The notes beneath the pieces were generated by a model, which saw only the letters and a program-made list of their open reading frames with translations, was not told the DNA's origin and made no database searches. DNA of 64,000 bases from an uncultured Flavobacterium sp. Lineage in GTDB: Bacteria; Bacteroidota; Bacteroidia; Flavobacteriales; Flavobacteriaceae. Every line of letters starts with the position of its first letter. Within the stretch, counting starts at the first letter, position 1. Of this stretch, positions 1 through 9,454 are shown one piece after another. The DNA lies in the NCBI RefSeq assembly GCF_943913405.1, contig NZ_CALTYA010000018.1:1-64000 (forward strand), read 5' to 3'. The translations under genes and the position numbers were made by a program.

Positions 1-35
1 GTTATTTAAGATAGAATAACGTCTAACTTAAATTG

Positions 36-1580
36 TTATTGTATTTCGTAAACTACAGGAGCTGTTTTACCAGGAATAACATTAGCGTCAACTCCAATAA
101 TTTTAGTTTTGATATCAGAAATAATAACCTGATCACCTCTACCAGCTTTAGCTAAAGCAGCTTTACATTGAGCATTCACTCTGTCACCATTTACAATTAC
201 AACAGGTTGCCCTTGTACTTTGAATGCAAACTGAGTAACTTGAAATTGTAAATCATACAAAAAGTCTGGTAATACAGCAGAAACCTGTGATACTTCAAGA
301 CGAGATTTTTGTCCTTTTACGTTTCCAGTTGTTCCAGCAATTGCACCCATTGGAGCAGGAATATTTTTGATTCTAAAAGTTTTCTTGTCAGTTACAGATT
401 TACCGTCAGACATTTTTCCAGTTACACTTACAGTAACTTCATTCCCAGAACCAGGATTTAAATTATATTTTCCATTTCCACCAGCTTTACTTAAACCTGG
501 AGCATTAGCAACAACATTATTATCACCGATTCCAGCAAAAGAAATAGTCATTGGATTTGGCAAACCTCTGTAAACAACATTCATCTTATCAGCAGAAATA
601 TTAGCTGAATTTGGACGAGGAACAACTACATATTTACCTTCAAAAGGCAACGGAATAGTTTCTCCATCTTGAACGAAAGTAAATTTACCATTGATAGTTT
701 GTTCTCCAACTGCACCAGCAGTCATAGAGATAACAGCTTGGCCATTTTCAATTTTACCAGGACCTTGGAAAGATGTTGGTTTTGTGTTTGAGTCATATTT
801 ACCCAAAACAACTTTTCCAGTAACTTGCTCTCCTTGGAAATAAGCACTTTTATCCAACACTACCAAAGCAGTAAAGTTTTTCATAGAAGATGCCTCAACA
901 GCCGCTTTTCCTAATAAGATGCTAAAAACATCTGCTTCAGCTTTTTTAACGTCATTTTGAAATGAAGTCAATTTAGCTAATGAAGCGATAGAAGGGAAAC
1001 CTTTAAAGTGATAATCTAGATATTTAATAGCAATACCTTCACTATTTTTAACATCATCTGTTTTAAATTTTCCAGTAATCTCAGACAAAACACCAGTTAA
1101 TTTAGTATTTGTTCCAATTACAGCTTTCATATCAGAAACATATTTGTTAAACCTGTTAACAAATTCAGTTCCTTTAGCAGTATAACCTTCACCTTTAAAG
1201 AACATTTCGTCAATAACGTCTGCTTTGTCCATTTCTTCGTATGGCAATTTACCAGTCGTTTTATTAACTTCTACACCTTTAGTGATATTAGCTTTAACTG
1301 AACCAACATAAGCGTAGAAATCTTTTGTTATTTCAGACACCTTTTTTGCTTCAGCAGCTGCTTGAATAAAGTGAGCATCTTCACTCGCTTTTTTATCCAA
1401 TGCTTGCAACATACTTTCATTTGTTGCTACAGCAGAATTATTAGCTGCATCAAATTTTTCATTCATCAATCCAAAAGCAGATAATACTTCTTTGGACATA
1501 TTCATTGCCAACATTGCGATGAAAACCAGATACATCAGGTTAATCATCTTCTGTCTAGGGGTTAATTTTCCTCCTGCCAT
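36..1580 (-). CDS. gldM: Gliding motility / T9SS motor protein GldM
   Basis: GldM is the periplasm-spanning part of the type IX secretion and gliding motor. It has one N-terminal inner-membrane helix (about residues 15-33) followed by a long periplasmic rod of beta domains that reaches towards the GldK/GldN ring. The 514-residue length matches the family. The conserved N-terminus MAGGKLTPRQKMINLMYLVF is present, including Arg9 ahead of the membrane helix. The gene lies 54 bases downstream of gldL in the usual gldK-gldL-gldM order. gldN would be expected next but its start is not in bases 1-35, so it must lie past the window edge. ATG start. Confidence 0.97.
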   Translation of the reverse strand: MAGGKLTPRQKMINLMYLVFIAMLAMNMSKEVLSAFGLMNEKFDAANNSAVATNESMLQALDKKASEDAHFIQAAAEAKKVSEITKDFYAYVGSVKANITKGVEVNKTTGKLPYEEMDKADVIDEMFFKGEGYTAKGTEFVNRFNKYVSDMKAVIGTNTKLTGVLSEITGKFKTDDVKNSEGIAIKYLDYHFKGFPSIASLAKLTSFQNDVKKAEADVFSILLGKAAVEASSMKNFTALVVLDKSAYFQGEQVTGKVVLGKYDSNTKPTSFQGPGKIENGQAVISMTAGAVGEQTINGKFTFVQDGETIPLPFEGKYVVVPRPNSANISADKMNVVYRGLPNPMTISFAGIGDNNVVANAPGLSKAGGNGKYNLNPGSGNEVTVSVTGKMSDGKSVTDKKTFRIKNIPAPMGAIAGTTGNVKGQKSRLEVSQVSAVLPDFLYDLQFQVTQFAFKVQGQPVVIVNGDRVNAQCKAALAKAGRGDQVIISDIKTKIIGVDANVIPGKTAPVVYEIQ

Positions 1581-1634
1581 TTTTTCTAATTAGTTTAGTT
1601 TTATTTTGTTAATGAAAATATAGTTTTAAACTAA

Positions 1635-2282
1635 TTATCCTTTGTTACTCATTGCAGAAAGCATACCACCGTAAACATTGTTTAATGAAGCAATGTTTGC
1701 AGTCATAGATTGCATTTGTTCTTTTAGTTTAGTAGCGTTATCAGCGATTTCTTTGTTAGCTTCAGCATTTCTAGAAGCGCTTTCTAATTGTACTTTGTAT
1801 AAGCTGTTCAATGTTTCAAGTGAAGTTGCAGCACTTGTCATTTCGTCTGCATATTTTCTTTGAGAAGCGATAGCATCAACAGTTGGTGCCATGTTTTTAG
1901 CAGCTCCTTCAAAGTTTTTGATTGAATTTCCTAAGCTTGCCATTAATTCTCCGTCAATTTTAGCATCTTTTAATAAGTTGTCTAATTTTTGAGATAACAA
2001 ACCTTGAGCTTCAGTTGGGTTTTCTTTTTTAGCCTCTTTCTTTTTAGCTTCTCCACCTGCTAATTCAGGATAAACAAGAGTCCAGTCAATTTCGTTGTCA
2101 ACCGGTTCGAAAGCAGATAATGCAAAGATAAGTGCTTCAGTAACCAAACCAATAGAAAGCATTAACGTTCCTGTTAATGGTCCTATTTCGAAGTGAGTAA
2201 TTTTGAATAATGCTCCAATGATTACAACCGCTGCTCCCATACCGTAAGCGAAATTCATTGCTTTTTTGCTTAAAATTGCCAT
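1635..2282 (-). CDS. gldL: Gliding motility / T9SS motor protein GldL
   Basis: Inner-membrane component of the proton-driven T9SS/gliding motor that pairs with GldM. Two transmembrane helices are visible (about residues 10-29 and 38-57), followed by a 150-residue cytoplasmic tail rich in Lys, Glu and Ala with coiled-coil character. Lys27 and Glu49, the membrane-embedded charged residues reported as important for the F. johnsoniae motor, are both present at exactly those positions. Length is 215 residues, normal for the family. It sits between gldK (60 bases upstream) and gldM (54 bases downstream). Confidence 0.97.
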   Translation of the reverse strand: MAILSKKAMNFAYGMGAAVVIIGALFKITHFEIGPLTGTLMLSIGLVTEALIFALSAFEPVDNEIDWTLVYPELAGGEAKKKEAKKENPTEAQGLLSQKLDNLLKDAKIDGELMASLGNSIKNFEGAAKNMAPTVDAIASQRKYADEMTSAATSLETLNSLYKVQLESASRNAEANKEIADNATKLKEQMQSMTANIASLNNVYGGMLSAMSNKG

Positions 2283-2342
2283 AATAATAAATAGTTTTTA
2301 GATAGTTAAGTAATATAAAATAATATAAAGTTGGTTAATTTT

Positions 2343-3710
2343 TTATTTAGGAGTATTCCCTGTGTTTTGAACTCCCATGTAATCTTGAACTGTTCTGAAA
2401 CCGATAAAGCTTCTTGCAGAATCTGCATATTCAAAATCTCTTGTACCTACTTGCAAGAAGTAAGAAACATCTTTCCAAGAACCTCCACGGATTACCTTGC
2501 GCTCATTTTTAGCATCCGGCACGTTTGGATTCATTGTAGAAACATATTCATAAGAAGACGCATCATACGAAGAATTAGTCCACTCAGCAACGTTTCCTGA
2601 CATATTATATAAGTTATAATCGTTTGGATCGTAAGATCTTGCTTCAACAGTATACAAAGCACCATCAGCAGCATAATCACCTCTGTTCGGCTTAAAGTTC
2701 GCCAAGAAACAACCTCTGTCATTTTTAGCATAAGGACCTCCCCATGGGTAAGTTCCTGATTCCAGACCGCCTCTTGCAGCATACTCCCATTCAGCTTCTG
2801 TAGGAAGACGGAAAGAATTGATTTGGTTTCTTCCTTTTTTCTTTTTAAGAAATGCATTTTTATAAAGAGTTCTCCAAGCACAGAATGCTTTAGCTTGTTT
2901 CCAGCTAACACCTACAACAGGATAATCATCATAAGCTTGGTGCCAGAAATAATCATTATGCATTGGCTCGTTATAAGAATATGCGAAATCTTTAATCCAA
3001 GTTGTCGTATCAGGATAGATAGAAACCGGCTCAGTTTTCTTGTAGAAATCTTTTCTTCCTTTTTTCTTAACAGCCTCATTAAGGTTTGCTTCAGAATAAC
3101 GGAATTTTAATTTAGAAACATCAATAGTTCTCAATCCATTGTATGATTCAGCAGCAGGAAGATACATAGAATCCATTACCTCTACATAATATTCATCAGG
3201 ATATTTCTGCGGATCAGTAATCAATTTTACTTTCTTGTTTAATTTTCTTCCAGCATATGGATCATCATCAGTACCAAGACTATAGTAGTTTTCATACATA
3301 TATTTATCGTATGGAGACATAGTAGCCGGATCAGTATCATCGAATGCAAATTCACCGATACCGCCAGTTCCTTTTGCCTGACCCACGTCTTCAGCCAAAA
3401 TAGCCAAACGCATTCTAATTGTCGAGTCTTTCACCCAATTCACAAACTGCTTGTATTCGCTGTTTGTAATTTCCGTTTCATCCATATAAAAAGAACGAAC
3501 GGTAACTGTTTTGGTCGGAGCATCTTGAACATTAGCCAAATCATCATCTGATTTACCCATAATAAAAGCACCACCTGGAACCAGAGTCATACCGTATGGT
3601 TTTTCTGGATGCCATTTCTTGCCTTTAACACCTACTAATTCCCCTTTGTCGCTCGAACCGCAGCTAGATAAAACTGATACTAATGCTGCAAATGCAATGA
3701 ACTTCTTCAT
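2343..3710 (-). CDS. gldK: Gliding motility lipoprotein GldK
   Basis: Outer-membrane-associated lipoprotein of the T9SS that forms the periplasmic ring with GldN. A lipoprotein signal peptide ends at Cys17 (VLSSC). The rest is a formylglycine-generating-enzyme/sulfatase-modifying-factor fold with typical blocks: MGK near the start, DETEITNSEYKQF, RLPTEAEWEYAARGG, GNVAEWTNSSY, RVIRGGSW and FIGFRTV. GldK uses this fold structurally; catalysis is not expected. It is the first gene of the gldKLM run. A TATATTTG-like -7 element lies on the minus strand about 95 bases upstream. Confidence 0.97.
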   Translation of the reverse strand: MKKFIAFAALVSVLSSCGSSDKGELVGVKGKKWHPEKPYGMTLVPGGAFIMGKSDDDLANVQDAPTKTVTVRSFYMDETEITNSEYKQFVNWVKDSTIRMRLAILAEDVGQAKGTGGIGEFAFDDTDPATMSPYDKYMYENYYSLGTDDDPYAGRKLNKKVKLITDPQKYPDEYYVEVMDSMYLPAAESYNGLRTIDVSKLKFRYSEANLNEAVKKKGRKDFYKKTEPVSIYPDTTTWIKDFAYSYNEPMHNDYFWHQAYDDYPVVGVSWKQAKAFCAWRTLYKNAFLKKKKGRNQINSFRLPTEAEWEYAARGGLESGTYPWGGPYAKNDRGCFLANFKPNRGDYAADGALYTVEARSYDPNDYNLYNMSGNVAEWTNSSYDASSYEYVSTMNPNVPDAKNERKVIRGGSWKDVSYFLQVGTRDFEYADSARSFIGFRTVQDYMGVQNTGNTPK

Positions 3711-3804
3711 ATAAAATTGGGTTATGATATATTCTTATTTTTGAGGGCGTAAACCTATTTATTATTTTTTGAAAAAACAATTTTTTTATTAAAAAAACCC
3801 AAAA

Positions 3805-3812
3805 CAAATATA
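3805..3812 (-). promoter_or_regulatory. Candidate -7 element of the gldK operon
   Basis: Read on the minus strand this is TATATTTG, matching the Bacteroidota -7 consensus TAnnTTTG, about 95 bases ahead of the gldK ATG in an AT-rich 145-base gap. No good TTG -33 element is seen at the usual 17-23 base spacing, so support is partial. Confidence 0.35.
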
Positions 3813-3855
3813 AACTTTATTTAAGATTTTGTTAATAAATTTAGGCCTACTCTTT

Positions 3856-5007
3856 TTATACTACATTTTTTCGTTGTGCTTTCCACCACCTTTCGGGGAT
3901 TTCACTGGCACAAGCACCTAAATAATCTTCATGGGTGCAAGGTAATAACGTATTTCTTTTTAATTTATTATTAACATTTGAAATAAATGGAATTTCTATC
4001 CACCAGCGCTCCGTTTTGTGGCTTTTGAAGAAAATGAGCTCTTCATCTTCTAACGGAACGATGTATTTTAAGTAATTCTCCCTGCTTCCAAATGGATATT
4101 CGTGAGACCTGTAATGAAATCCTTCTATGAAATACCAAATTATCTGCGCAATCAAAACGGCTTCCTGCTTTGAATTATTATGATTAAAAATGCCAAATAT
4201 TGAAACTTTATCGCTAATTCCCGCATATCTTGATAAAGAACATATCTCTTTACCGTTAAATCCATTGGGCGTAAAAGTAATAAAATTACCGGAATCACAA
4301 GATTTTACAGATGTTAAATCTACACTTACAATGTCAGCATCTCTAAAAACAGGCTCCGCAATCGATATATTATTGGATACTTCTCCCAAACGATAAGCGT
4401 CAAAAAATAATTTTTCTACCAAATCTATCTCTTCTTGCGAATTATAATAGGTCTGGTAACCCAAATTACTGTAGTTAAAAAGATTATTTGGCTCTTCAAC
4501 AATCATTTTTGTGAGGTAAGAATTTGAAGAAAGCGGTTTGCTTGCCTCTCCAAAATCAAATTTATTATCAATCGAAACCAAATTTACCATTTGCTCCAAT
4601 TCATCATAAGCGCGATACAGCGGATAAGTCAAATCTTGCGAACCGCCAATCACAATCGGAATAATTTTCATCTTCAATAAAGAAGCCACTACTTTACGCA
4701 AAGCAAAATAAGTATCCTCAATATCGTTTCCTGCTAAAATATTCCCTAAATCAGCGATAGAAGCTTCCCAGTTGCCTGGAAACAATCCATAAAGCTCTTT
4801 TCGAATATGACTCAGCTTTGTGTTTTCTGTTTCAATGTGAGCACCGCGATTTTCCTTTACACCAATAATAGCCAATTTGATTTTATTCAAATCTGGAAAA
4901 TCTTCTTTCGTATGCAAAACAACCTTGCTTCCCAAATTTTGAGAAGAAAGGCTGTGTATAAATTCTAGGATTTCATCATCTAAGGGCGACAGGAAATCAA
5001 ACTCCAT
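3856..5007 (-). CDS. Ureohydrolase-fold (arginase/formimidoylglutamase-like) protein, probable pseudoenzyme
   Basis: The 383-residue protein has the arginase/agmatinase/formimidoylglutamase fold, with the three metal-motif regions in order. The metal ligands are degenerate. Where the family has GGxH, this has GGSQ (Gln124). Where the family has DxHxD, this has DNKFD (Asp147, Lys149, Asp151). Where the family has DxD, this has DLT (Asp230, Thr232). Both histidines and one aspartate of the dimanganese site are therefore missing, so hydrolase activity is unlikely. The gene lies 3 bases after topA and 145 bases before gldK on the same strand. An active formimidoylglutamase label would be misleading. 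A structural or regulatory role near the gliding genes is possible but unproven. Confidence 0.85.
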   Translation of the reverse strand: MEFDFLSPLDDEILEFIHSLSSQNLGSKVVLHTKEDFPDLNKIKLAIIGVKENRGAHIETENTKLSHIRKELYGLFPGNWEASIADLGNILAGNDIEDTYFALRKVVASLLKMKIIPIVIGGSQDLTYPLYRAYDELEQMVNLVSIDNKFDFGEASKPLSSNSYLTKMIVEEPNNLFNYSNLGYQTYYNSQEEIDLVEKLFFDAYRLGEVSNNISIAEPVFRDADIVSVDLTSVKSCDSGNFITFTPNGFNGKEICSLSRYAGISDKVSIFGIFNHNNSKQEAVLIAQIIWYFIEGFHYRSHEYPFGSRENYLKYIVPLEDEELIFFKSHKTERWWIEIPFISNVNNKLKRNTLLPCTHEDYLGACASEIPERWWKAQRKNVV

Positions 5008-5010
5008 ATA

Positions 5011-7530
5011 TTATTTCTTTTTGGCAACTGCTTTTTTTGCAGCCGGTTTTTTAGTTGCTGTAGTTTTTTTCACCGCCGTTTTCTTTGCAGGCGATTTCTT
5101 CTCGATCATATCTTGAACTTCTGCCAAGGTCAATTTTGTCGCATCAACATCTTTGCTCAATTCAATTTTGATTTTTCCTTTGGTAATTACCGAACGACCC
5201 CAACGTGCTTTTTCCACCTTGATGCCTTCATCTTCCCAATGGTGCAAAACTTTGTCAATTTCCTTCCGAATCTTATCTTCAATCAATTCCACGATATCGG
5301 ATTGCGAAAGATTATCAAAATTATATTTTTTGCTGACATTGATAAACATTCCGTTCCACTTGATAAACGGACCAAAACGACCAACACCTTTTTGAACGGG
5401 TTCATTTTTATAAGTTGCAATTGGAGCATCAGCTTCCTCTTTTTCAGCAATCAATTCTTTGGCTCTTTCAAAAGTCACATCCAACGGATCTTCTCCTTTT
5501 GGAAGCGAAATAAACATTTTCCCGAAACGAACATACGGACCAAAACGACCATTGTTCACTTCCACTTCTTCACCTTTATATGTACCCAAATTTTTCGGAA
5601 GCAAGAACAATTTTAAAGCTTCTTCCAAAGTAATGTTCCCGATATTCTGGTCGTTCATCAAACTGGCAAACTGCTTTTCTTCGTCTTCCGCATCTCCAAT
5701 TTGAGCCATCGGTCCAAATTTTCCTAAACGAACGCTTACCGGTTTTCCTGTTTTTGGATCTTTACCTAAAATTCGTTCTCCAGATTCTCTTTCGGCATTG
5801 GCTTCCACGTCTTTTACATTTGGATGAAATTGATCGTAGAATTCCTGCATCATTTTTGCCCAATTCACATTTCCTTCGGCAATTTCATCAAAATCTTGTT
5901 CCACTTTTGCAGTGAAATTATAATCCAAGATTTTTTCAAAATTCTTAACCAAGAAATCCGTAACGATTGTTCCAATGTCTGTTGGAACCAATTTTCCTTT
6001 ATCAGAACCTGTCGTTTCTTTCAATAATTTCTCACCAAGCTTTCCAGATTGCAAAGTAAGTTGAGTATAATTTCTTTCGTTTCCTTCTAAATTCCCTTTC
6101 TCAACATAATTTCTGTTGATAATAGTAGAAATTGTCGGAGCATACGTTGACGGACGGCCAATTCCAAGTTCCTCCAATTTCTTCACCAAAGAAGCTTCGG
6201 TATATCTCGCCGGCGGCCTTGAATATCTTTCCGTTGCTGTGATATAATTGTTCTGCAATTTCTCGTTGACTTTCATCGCAGGCAACATTCCTTCTTGCTC
6301 TTCGTCTTCGTCATCATGACCTTCCAAATATACTTTCAAGAAACCTTCAAAAAGCAAAACTTCTCCAGTCGCAGAAAATAATTCGCTGTGATTGTTCGCT
6401 TCGATTTTCACATTTGTTCTTTCCAATTGCGCATCGCTCATTTGAGAAGCTAGTGTCCTTTTCCAAATCAAATCATACAAACGCGCTTGGTCTCTGTCGA
6501 TATTTACGGTGTGACGTGACATATCCGTCGGACGAATCGCCTCGTGAGCTTCTTGAGCACCTTTGCTTTTCGTTGTAAAAGTTCTTGGTTTCGAGAATTC
6601 TTTGCCATACGACTTGATGATTTCAGCTTCCGCCGCATTCATCGCATCTGCAGAAAGATTCACGCTGTCCGTTCTCATATACGTAATCAAACCCGCTTCA
6701 TATAAACGCTGTGCCAATTGCATCGTGATTCCAACCGGAAGATACAATTTACGAGCCGCTTCCTGTTGCAAAGTCGAAGTCGTAAATGGCGCCGCAGGTG
6801 ATTTTTTGGTAGGTTTTGTTTCCAAATCCGCTACCTTATATATAGACCCGATATTTTTATTTAAAAAATCTTCGGCCTCTTTTTTCGTATTGAAATTCTT
6901 TGGCAATTTCGCCTTGAACGTTTTTCCGGCTTCGTTGGCAAATTCAGCCACAACCGAATAACTTGCAACGGCATTAAAATTCTGGATTTCTCTTTCTCTT
7001 TCCACAATCAATCGCACCGAAACAGACTGTACTCTTCCCGCCGACAAACCGCCTTTAATTTTCCTCCAAAGAACCGGAGAAAGCTCATAACCCACCAATC
7101 TATCCAAGACTCTTCTAGCCTGCTGAGCGTTTACCAAGTCGTAGTTAATTCCTCTCGGATTATCAATCGCTTTCAAAATCGCCGTTTTGGTAATCTCGTG
7201 AAAAACGATTCTTTTTGTATTTTCTGGTTTCAAATTCAATTCTTCCGCCAAGTGCCAAGAAATGGCCTCTCCCTCACGGTCCTCATCACTCGCCAACCAA
7301 ACCATTTCGGCTTTTTTTGCTAGTCCTTTTAGTTTCGTCACCAACGCTTTTTTATCAGGGGAAACCTCATATTTCGGCTTAAAACCATTCAATACATCCA
7401 CCCCAATTTCCTTGGAAGGCAAATCCGCAATGTGCCCATAACTGGACTCCACCTGGTAATCGCTTCCCAAAAATTTTTCTATGGTTTTTGCCTTTGCAGG
7501 CGACTCAACTATCACTAAATTCTTTGCCAT
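5011..7530 (-). CDS. topA: DNA topoisomerase I (type IA)
   Basis: Relaxes negative supercoils through a transient 5'-phosphotyrosine link. A Toprim domain is at the N-terminus (VIVESPAKAKTIEKFLG, and SDEDREGEAISWHL with the acidic metal ligands). The active-site Tyr is about residue 284 in LITYMRTDS. Three C-terminal repeat modules follow, each with a GRFGP(F/Y) or similar motif. The end is a lysine/alanine/threonine-rich tail (about residues 810-839) instead of cysteine zinc fingers, as is common in Bacteroidota. Length is 839 residues. ATG start; the ureohydrolase-like gene follows after 3 bases and is probably co-transcribed. Confidence 0.98.
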   Translation of the reverse strand: MAKNLVIVESPAKAKTIEKFLGSDYQVESSYGHIADLPSKEIGVDVLNGFKPKYEVSPDKKALVTKLKGLAKKAEMVWLASDEDREGEAISWHLAEELNLKPENTKRIVFHEITKTAILKAIDNPRGINYDLVNAQQARRVLDRLVGYELSPVLWRKIKGGLSAGRVQSVSVRLIVEREREIQNFNAVASYSVVAEFANEAGKTFKAKLPKNFNTKKEAEDFLNKNIGSIYKVADLETKPTKKSPAAPFTTSTLQQEAARKLYLPVGITMQLAQRLYEAGLITYMRTDSVNLSADAMNAAEAEIIKSYGKEFSKPRTFTTKSKGAQEAHEAIRPTDMSRHTVNIDRDQARLYDLIWKRTLASQMSDAQLERTNVKIEANNHSELFSATGEVLLFEGFLKVYLEGHDDEDEEQEGMLPAMKVNEKLQNNYITATERYSRPPARYTEASLVKKLEELGIGRPSTYAPTISTIINRNYVEKGNLEGNERNYTQLTLQSGKLGEKLLKETTGSDKGKLVPTDIGTIVTDFLVKNFEKILDYNFTAKVEQDFDEIAEGNVNWAKMMQEFYDQFHPNVKDVEANAERESGERILGKDPKTGKPVSVRLGKFGPMAQIGDAEDEEKQFASLMNDQNIGNITLEEALKLFLLPKNLGTYKGEEVEVNNGRFGPYVRFGKMFISLPKGEDPLDVTFERAKELIAEKEEADAPIATYKNEPVQKGVGRFGPFIKWNGMFINVSKKYNFDNLSQSDIVELIEDKIRKEIDKVLHHWEDEGIKVEKARWGRSVITKGKIKIELSKDVDATKLTLAEVQDMIEKKSPAKKTAVKKTTATKKPAAKKAVAKKK

Positions 7531-7650
7531 AATGCTTCTATTTCTGTCGCAAAAGTATGTGAATTTTTTAAATATTGCGTTTTAAGATTTTTTTTAATTG
7601 AAATTAGCTGATTTACAACACTTCAAATCTTAATGAAATTTCTTTTTTCA

Positions 7651-7760
7651 GAAGCGAAACACAAGGCATTTTCAGCAGTCTATTTTCCCGCTGTCCTTCC
7701 AAAGCTTTTTGTCCGCTAAAGAAGCGAAAAAAAAGGCTTTTCCCTCACATCGGGGCTAGT
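7651..7760 (+). repeat. Conserved-termini intergenic repeat, copy E1
   Basis: The core (about 7684-7759) begins TTCCCGCTGTCC and ends ATCGGGGCTAG, the same ends found in the elements at 22397-22540 and 46380-46456, which lie on the opposite strand. The CCCG and CGGG ends can pair, so a transcript could fold end to end. An internal direct repeat is present: GAAGCGAAA followed by AAGGC occurs at 7651 and again at 7721. Similar elements are, from memory, common between Flavobacterium genes. Function unknown. Confidence 0.7.
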
Positions 7761-7880
7761 TGAAAATCCATTTGAATACTTGGAATCTTCTGGACCAATA
7801 TTGTCGATAATTTGGAATGTTAAAAAAATTGATACATAAACCTAGATATATTTTTTTCATCTTAAAAACATAATCCGAAA

Positions 7881-7903
7881 AACTTAGAAACTTAGAAACT
7901 CAG
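7881..7903. repeat. Short tandem CTTAGAAA motif
   Basis: ACTTAGAAA occurs twice in direct succession, followed by ACTCAG. It resembles the CTAAG-type motif at 52131-52173 and low-complexity intergenic repeats common in Flavobacterium. Function unknown. Confidence 0.4.
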
Positions 7904-7936
7904 CGCCTTTAAAACTCTTAAATTTTCCCTGCCAAC

Positions 7937-7968
7937 TTGTCATATTCCTTAAATTTATTCTATCTTTG
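7937..7968 (+). promoter_or_regulatory. miaB promoter (TTG -33, TATCTTTG -7)
   Basis: TTG at 7937-7939, a 21-base spacer and TATCTTTG at 7961-7968 match the Bacteroidota sigma consensus (TTG, 17-23 bases, TAnnTTTG). Transcription would start about 25 bases before the miaB ATG. This is the best promoter match seen outside the dcw region. Confidence 0.75.
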
Positions 7969-8000
7969 CCAATCGAATAAATTCCGCTGAAGGAAGACGT

Positions 8001-9446
8001 ATGGAAAAGATTATTGAAGAGAATAAACAAGGCGAAAGCTTGGTTTTAGAACATAAAACGGGAAACACCAAAAAACTTTTTATCGAGAGTTACGGCTGTG
8101 CAATGAATTTTTCAGACAGTGAAGTCGTGGCTTCCATCCTATCTGAAAATGGTTTCAACACCACGCAAATCCTCGAAGAAGCCGATTTGGTTTTGGTCAA
8201 CACTTGCTCCATTAGAGACAAGGCTGAACAGACAATCAGAAAACGTCTGGAAAAATACAACGCCGTAAAACGAATCAACCCAAAGATGAAAGTTGGCGTT
8301 TTGGGCTGTATGGCTGAACGTTTGAAAAGCCAATTTCTCGAAGAAGAAAAAATAGTTGATTTGGTCGTAGGCCCAGATGCTTACAAAGATTTGCCAAATC
8401 TTCTTGCTGAAGTTGAATCTGGAAATGACGCCATCAACGTAATTTTATCAAAAGATGAAACCTATGGCGATATTTCTCCCGTTAGATTAAATTCAAACGG
8501 AATTACAGCACTAGTTTCCATCACAAGAGGTTGTGATAATATGTGTACGTTTTGCGTAGTTCCTTTCACGCGTGGCCGTGAAAGAAGCCGTGAACCGCAA
8601 AGTATCATGACTGAAATCACCAATCTTTGGAACCAAGGTTATAAAGAAATCACGCTTTTGGGTCAAAATGTGGACAGTTATTTATGGTATGGAGGTGGTT
8701 TGAAAAAAGATTTCGAAAAAGCGTCAGATATGCAAAAAGCAACTGCGGTTAATTTCGATAATTTATTGGAAATGGTAGCAACCACTTTCCCAAAAATGCG
8801 TATCCGTTTTTCAACATCGAATCCGCAAGATATGCACGAAAGTGTTTTGCACATCATTGCAAAATACCCAAATATCTGCAAGCATATTCACCTTCCGGTT
8901 CAATCAGGAAGCGACAGGATTTTGAAAGAAATGAACCGTTTGCATACGCGTGCGGAATATTTCGACTTGATCACAAAAATCAGGACGATAATTCCAGAAT
9001 GCAGTATTTCGCAAGATATGATTGCTGGTTTTCCAACAGAAACAGAGCAAGACCACCAAGACACATTGAGCTTGATGGAATTTGTAAAATATAATTTCGG
9101 TTATATGTATTCGTATTCAGAACGCCCAGGAACCTTGGCAGGAAGAAAAATGGAAGACGATGTTGCCGAAGAAACAAAAGCAAGAAGATTACAAGAAATT
9201 GTAGATTTACAACAAAAACACAGCTGGTTTAGAAGCGAGGAATTCATCGGAAAAACAGTTGAAGTTTTAATCGAAAAGACTTCTAAAAAATCAAAAGAAC
9301 AATTTTCTGGAAGAAATTCGCAAAGCATTACGGTGGTTTTCCCAAGAGAAAATTATAAGATTGGAGAATTCGTAAATGTAAAAATCAACAGCTGTACAAG
9401 CGGGACTTTGATTGGAGAAGTTGTGGGTTACAGCGAAATGAATTAA
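8001..9446 (+). CDS. miaB: tRNA-2-methylthio-N6-dimethylallyladenosine synthase MiaB
   Basis: Radical-SAM methylthiotransferase that converts i6A37 to ms2i6A37 in tRNAs reading UNN codons. The N-terminal UPF0004 domain has three cluster-binding cysteines, Cys33 (YGCAMNFSDSE), Cys69 (NTCSIRDKAEQ) and Cys103 (LGCMAER). The radical-SAM cluster motif is CDNMCTFC (Cys178, Cys182, Cys185). A C-terminal TRAM domain is at about residues 415-478. The 481-residue length is typical. The NTCSIRDKAEQ block favours MiaB over the related MtaB and RimO. ATG start just after a clear promoter. Confidence 0.96.
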   Translation: MEKIIEENKQGESLVLEHKTGNTKKLFIESYGCAMNFSDSEVVASILSENGFNTTQILEEADLVLVNTCSIRDKAEQTIRKRLEKYNAVKRINPKMKVGVLGCMAERLKSQFLEEEKIVDLVVGPDAYKDLPNLLAEVESGNDAINVILSKDETYGDISPVRLNSNGITALVSITRGCDNMCTFCVVPFTRGRERSREPQSIMTEITNLWNQGYKEITLLGQNVDSYLWYGGGLKKDFEKASDMQKATAVNFDNLLEMVATTFPKMRIRFSTSNPQDMHESVLHIIAKYPNICKHIHLPVQSGSDRILKEMNRLHTRAEYFDLITKIRTIIPECSISQDMIAGFPTETEQDHQDTLSLMEFVKYNFGYMYSYSERPGTLAGRKMEDDVAEETKARRLQEIVDLQQKHSWFRSEEFIGKTVEVLIEKTSKKSKEQFSGRNSQSITVVFPRENYKIGEFVNVKINSCTSGTLIGEVVGYSEMN

Positions 9447-9454
9447 AAAAATTC

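Larger units (their letters stand above)
7531..8000. other. Divergent intergenic region between topA and miaB
   Basis: These 470 bases hold no convincing ORF. They contain a conserved-termini intergenic repeat (7651-7760), a short CTTAGAAA tandem motif (7881-7903) and the miaB promoter (7937-7968). The remainder is AT-rich filler. Confidence 0.6.

Noticed and set aside
3856..5007. Active formimidoylglutamase or arginase
   Set aside because: Two histidine and one aspartate metal ligands are replaced, so the activity label was not used.
5113..5616. Long plus-strand ORF inside topA
   Set aside because: It is antisense to a fully conserved topA frame, is rich in Phe and Asn as expected for a shadow frame, and has no family match by eye.
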